A stretch of 64,000 nt of DNA from Paucilactobacillus suebicus DSM 5007 = KCTC 3549 (GTDB taxonomy: Bacteria; Bacillota; Bacilli; Lactobacillales; Lactobacillaceae). Shown here in pieces: positions 61,009 to 64,000 of the stretch (its first letter is position 1; each line of letters begins with the position of its first letter). Made by a program: the position numbers and the translations under genes. The notes below the pieces were generated by a model. It searched no databases, was not told the DNA's origin, and saw only the letters and a program-made list of their open reading frames with translations. Where the stretch lies: assembly GCF_001434475.1 (NCBI RefSeq), contig NZ_AZGF01000003.1, forward strand, positions 62,001 to 126,000, written 5' to 3'.

Positions 61009-61743
61009 TTATTGCGCAATAAAAAACCACCTAGTTGTGTCATCTTTTACTTCAGATTTACCAAAATCCGAATACACTTGAATCTTAGTGAATCCGGAAT
61101 CTTTTAAAGCATCTAGGTAAGTATTTAACTTATAAGTGCGTTCAAAGTGTTCCTCACTGACACGTGAGTAAAAACCGTCTTCAACTTCATTAAAGAAAGT
61201 AAGTTCATGGATAACCCCATGTTCCACATCTTCATCACCGAAGCTTTGCCACAAAAACGCTCGGCTTTTGTCGTCAGACTCATAATTGTACATGTATCCA
61301 GGGTACACTTCATCGGTTTGATATGGTGAAATAACATCAAACAGAAACTTACCATTAATATTTAAATGATTTTTTACCTCGCCAAAGGTTTGCTTGATTT
61401 CATCAATATCTTCTAAATAGCAAAGAGAATCTGCAAAACACGTAATTAGAGAGAAAGTTTCTAATTCACTAAGATCCATCATGTTCGCTTCAACCAGTTT
61501 GATATCTTGCCTAGATTCTCTAGCATGTACGTCTGCAATACTTAACATTTCCGGCGATAAGTCAGCAACAGTCACGTCATGTCCTTGTTTAGACAACAGG
61601 ACTGCTAATCTACCCGCACCACCAGCTAGATCTAACACTTTTTCTTGATCGTTTGCTTCACGTTGTACAAATTTAGCCCAATCCAGATACATTTGTGAAT
61701 CAAATAATTGATCATAAAGTTGAGCAAATGTAGCGTAAATCAT
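61009..61743 (-). CDS. SAM-dependent methyltransferase (YqeM type)
   Basis: The 244-residue class I methyltransferase has DLAGGAGRLAVLLSK (motif I, about 39-53), VTVADLSPEMLSIA and VEANMMDLSEL. A later segment reads FLFDVISPYQTDEVYPG. The substrate is unknown. The ATG at 61743 overlaps the rsfS stop by four bases (ATGA), so the genes are coupled. It corresponds to YqeM in the Bacillus order. Confidence 0.9.
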   Translation of the reverse strand: MIYATFAQLYDQLFDSQMYLDWAKFVQREANDQEKVLDLAGGAGRLAVLLSKQGHDVTVADLSPEMLSIADVHARESRQDIKLVEANMMDLSELETFSLITCFADSLCYLEDIDEIKQTFGEVKNHLNINGKFLFDVISPYQTDEVYPGYMYNYESDDKSRAFLWQSFGDEDVEHGVIHELTFFNEVEDGFYSRVSEEHFERTYKLNTYLDALKDSGFTKIQVYSDFGKSEVKDDTTRWFFIAQ

Positions 61744-62096
61744 GCCCCAACCCACTGATTAACATCGACCATCGGAGCTTGAGACCATAACTTTTCTAAA
61801 TTATAAAATTGACGTTGGTCTTTTTGGAAGACATGAACAATCACATCCCCTAAGTCGACCAATATCCAACTGGCGGTTTGCTTTCCTTCAATTCGTTTGA
61901 TTTCCACGTTAGTTTTGTGAGCTTGTTCAACAATTGCTTCAGAAATTGCTTGAACTTGACGCTTGGAATTAGCATCCATAATCACAAAATAATCTGCCAT
62001 GTAGCTCACTTTCGATACATCCAATGCTACAATATCTTCTGCTCTTTTACTATCAGCCGCTTTGACAGCTAATTCTAAGATTTCTTTACTTTCCAT
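61740..62096 (-). CDS. rsfS: Ribosome silencing factor RsfS
   Basis: The 118-residue protein has the family pattern DIVALDVSKVSYMADYFVIMDANSKRQVQAISEAI and WILVDLGDVIVHVFQKDQRQFYNLEKLW. It binds L14 and blocks subunit joining in starvation. It lies 10 bases after yqeK and overlaps the methyltransferase gene. Confidence 0.96.
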   Translation of the reverse strand: MESKEILELAVKAADSKRAEDIVALDVSKVSYMADYFVIMDANSKRQVQAISEAIVEQAHKTNVEIKRIEGKQTASWILVDLGDVIVHVFQKDQRQFYNLEKLWSQAPMVDVNQWVGA

Positions 62097-62106
62097 CCTT
62101 GCCTCC

Positions 62107-62703
62107 TTATTTGGCTACCCATGCATTATAAGTTTCAATCGTTTTTGGATAAATTGAACGATTATTTTCAATTAGATACTCCAAAGTTTGTTTAGTTTGA
62201 AACACAACTCCCGACGAAAGGTTTTGATTTGTTAATAACCGAGCCTGTTCTACGCCATCGAAATCTCGACCTGGTTCAATATAGTCGGCCATATAGATAA
62301 TTTGTTCCAATGTAGTCATAATTGCTGCACCAGTAGTATGATGTCGAACTGCATTTAAAATATCCTCGTCCCAAATACCCAGCTCAGTTTTAATCAATTC
62401 TGCCCCAACAATCCCATGCCAAATTGCGTTTCCGTAGTTAAGAAGATCCTGGTCCATTTTTTTATCTTTAATTGTTTTAATAAAGTCTTCGTCTGGTCGT
62501 TGTTTGGCGTAATCATGTACTAGTGCAGCTATGCTAGCTTTTTCAACTGAAACATTATATTTATTAGCCAAAGCAATTGCCGTTTTTTCGACTCTAAGCA
62601 CGTGTTTGAACCTTGAATCTGACAAAGTTTCACGTAGCTTATGAACCAGATCGTCTCTAGTTAAATCAATTAAGTGCTTTTGATAAATTAATTTGTTACT
62701 CAA
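62107..62703 (-). CDS. yqeK: HD-domain phosphohydrolase YqeK
   Basis: The 198-residue protein has the HD metal site. SRFKHVLRVEKTAIALA supplies the first His, ALVHDYAKQRP the HD dyad, and IWHGIVGAEL and AVRHHTTG the rest. YqeK enzymes hydrolyse diadenosine tetraphosphate to ADP. It overlaps nadD by eight bases and precedes rsfS. Confidence 0.93.
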   Translation of the reverse strand: MSNKLIYQKHLIDLTRDDLVHKLRETLSDSRFKHVLRVEKTAIALANKYNVSVEKASIAALVHDYAKQRPDEDFIKTIKDKKMDQDLLNYGNAIWHGIVGAELIKTELGIWDEDILNAVRHHTTGAAIMTTLEQIIYMADYIEPGRDFDGVEQARLLTNQNLSSGVVFQTKQTLEYLIENNRSIYPKTIETYNAWVAK

Positions 62704-63325
62704 GATATAAATGATGCTCCTTTATATATTCAATAACTTTGTCAGGTACAAAATATTTAACAGATTGGCCCGTTTTTATTCTGTTTCGGATACCAGTCGA
62801 ACTAATATCAATTAACGGAACATCTACCCAAATCACAGGGTATTTACTGTCAGTTTCAAATCCTCTTCTCTGAACTCCGACAAACGTTACGAGTTTTGAT
62901 AATTCATCGATGCGGTGCCATTTTGGCAAATACTGAACCATATCACCGCCGATAATAAAGTAATAATCAACTTCTGGATGCGCTTTTTTTAGTTTAACGA
63001 CTGTATCATAAGTATAACTAACTCCACCCCTATTGATTTCACTCATTTCAACACCAAACAATGGATTATCTTCAATTGCTAGTTTGATCATATCTACACG
63101 CATTTGTGGATCAATTGCAGTTTTTGTATCAACGTGAGGAGGGATTGCATCTGGTAAAAAGTTAACTTTATCAAGCCCAAGAGTTGTTCCAACTTGATCC
63201 GCAACTATTAAATGGCTAGTGTGAACAGGATTAAATGTACCACCGTACAACCCAATCCGTTTACGATGACCATTTTCCTGAGTTTGGACCTTAATTTCGG
63301 TTACAGTATTAGATTGAGTTTCCAT
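62696..63325 (-). CDS. nadD: Nicotinate-nucleotide adenylyltransferase
   Basis: The 209-residue enzyme makes deamido-NAD from nicotinate mononucleotide and ATP. It has IGLYGGTFNPVHTSHLIVADQV with the T/HxGH-like nucleotidyl motif, DYYFIIGGDMVQYLPKWHRIDEL, and the C-terminal DISSTGIRNRIKTGQSVKYFVPDKV. It starts at 63325 about ten bases after AGGAAG. The first 25 residues, before the core, are longer than usual. Confidence 0.95.
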   Translation of the reverse strand: METQSNTVTEIKVQTQENGHRKRIGLYGGTFNPVHTSHLIVADQVGTTLGLDKVNFLPDAIPPHVDTKTAIDPQMRVDMIKLAIEDNPLFGVEMSEINRGGVSYTYDTVVKLKKAHPEVDYYFIIGGDMVQYLPKWHRIDELSKLVTFVGVQRRGFETDSKYPVIWVDVPLIDISSTGIRNRIKTGQSVKYFVPDKVIEYIKEHHLYLE

Positions 63326-63339
63326 TTTCAAAACACTTC

Positions 63340-63651
63340 CTAAATATCACTAACCTGATTTGATAAATTACGGTATGATTCAATATTTGAAACTTTGAAT
63401 AGTACTAAAACGCGCCCAATTACTTGAACAACTTGAATATTGGTATTACTTTCAATAAACTCTTTGACTTCATCAGTTGTGACGTCTGAGTTCTGAAGAA
63501 TGCTAACCTTGATTAACTCACGTTTGTCGAGAGCACCATCTAACTGAGACAACCAGTTCTCAGATAATCCTTCTTTGCCCACACTAAATAGTGGCTTAAA
63601 ATGGTGTGCTTGAGCTCTTAAAAATCTTTTTTGTTTACCGCGTAAATTCAT
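63340..63651 (-). CDS. yhbY: RNA-binding protein YhbY (CRM domain)
   Basis: The 103-residue protein has the CRM fold. LRGKQKRFLRAQAHHFKPLFSVGKEGLSENWLSQLDGALDKRELIKVSIL carries the basic RNA-binding face and the GxxG-like loop. It associates with pre-50S ribosomes. The ATG at 63651 follows GAGG; a start four residues earlier is weaker. It lies between yqeH and nadD. Confidence 0.93.
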   Translation of the reverse strand: MNLRGKQKRFLRAQAHHFKPLFSVGKEGLSENWLSQLDGALDKRELIKVSILQNSDVTTDEVKEFIESNTNIQVVQVIGRVLVLFKVSNIESYRNLSNQVSDI

Positions 63652-63665
63652 TATTTTCCTCAATT

Positions 63666-64000
63666 CTAAATCATTGCTCGTCTAACAATTACTGAAACAC
63701 CTTTTGGCGCCCATCCTGCAATGGTTGTATTTCCTGGTACCGTTATCCAACCAAGGCCTTCAATCACAAGGTCACTCTTTTGTTCAAGATGAAATTCATG
63801 GCGTTCCAATTCTGGAAAATCATTTAATTCATTCTCACCTGGCGGCGTTAACAAACCACCAACATGTTTATCGTAGAATGCATCCGCATTTTCCAGTTTT
63901 GTTCTATGAAGGTTTAAATTGTTATCAAAGTATGCAACAATTCCATTTCTATCTCCTCGAACATAATCGAAGCGTGCAACTCCACCAAGAAAGATTGTTT
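63666..64000 (-). CDS. yqeH: Ribosome biogenesis GTPase YqeH, C-terminal part (cut by right edge)
   Basis: The reverse strand encodes the last 111 residues of YqeH, reading TIFLGGVARFDYVRGDRNGIVAY at the edge and ending VSVIVRRAMI. The C-terminal domain of the circularly permuted GTPase follows its G domain, which lies outside. YqeH helps assemble the 30S subunit. The position before yhbY fits the family order exactly, and no start codon lies in the window. Confidence 0.88.
   Translation of the reverse strand, partial: TIFLGGVARFDYVRGDRNGIVAYFDNNLNLHRTKLENADAFYDKHVGGLLTPPGENELNDFPELERHEFHLEQKSDLVIEGLGWITVPGNTTIAGWAPKGVSVIVRRAMI

Overview
The window is low-GC Gram-positive chromosome and almost certainly belongs to a member of the Lactobacillaceae. 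The evidence is the housekeeping gene order (folD-xseA-xseB-ispA-tlyA-argR-recN; rplU-prp-rpmA; pbpA-like-rpmG-5-FTHF ligase-rhomboid-yqgQ-glk-rhodanese; yqeH-yhbY-nadD-yqeK-rsfS-methyltransferase-tmcAL), a Firmicute-type L27 with a cleavable N-terminus next to its protease, an ArlRS-like two-component system, a glnRA operon, and a gallate-decarboxylase-type UbiD protein that closely resembles Lactiplantibacillus LpdC as I remember it. I cannot name a species.

Layout. Positions 1-11152 are core genes, mostly on the minus strand: the 5' part of gmk, an SOS-controlled small gene, the recN-to-folD block, nusB-asp23-efp, a M24 peptidase, and the L27/Prp/L21 operon. Positions 11476-32440 are an accessory stretch. 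They hold a GIY-YIG-like protein, tRNA-Arg(UCU), a TetR regulator, a UspA protein, a P2-type cation ATPase, a two-TM potassium channel, a 43-residue membrane peptide, a three-gene cluster with a dimeric-type dUTPase and two unrecognised proteins, two aldo/keto reductases with a divergent LysR gene, an lpdB-lpdC pair with a divergent LysR gene, and an oxidoreductase island (aldo/keto reductase, cyclophilin-like protein, tautomerase, acetyltransferase, zinc alcohol dehydrogenase, NTF2-like protein, SDR). A transposase remnant and an IS30-family element (32447-33660) close this region. Positions 33669-64000 return to core functions: glnA-glnR-miaA, the glk-rhomboid-pbpA block, a YfhO-type membrane protein, greA, udk-mltG, T-box-pheST, an HD/HxlR pair, an rRNA methyltransferase, acyP, yidC, arlRS, adhP, rpmF-yceD and the yqeH-tmcAL operon, which is cut by the right edge.

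How the genes work together. The most coherent new-looking system is in 26912-32081. Four promoters of different transcription units share a MerR-type architecture: a 19-bp spacer between -35 and -10, filled by a CTTAAAG-N4-CTTTAAG-like dyad. This is the signature described for the aldehyde-responsive AdhR/NmlR family of Bacillus subtilis. It ties the cyclophilin-like protein/aldo-keto reductase, alcohol dehydrogenase/acetyltransferase, NTF2-like and SDR units into one probable electrophile-response regulon, whose regulator is not encoded in this window. Other notable signals are two SOS boxes around a consensus promoter for a YolD-like small protein, a probable ATT start codon for 5-formyl-THF cyclo-ligase, a repeated intergenic motif in front of very long perfect hairpins, and the unassigned three-gene dUTPase cluster.
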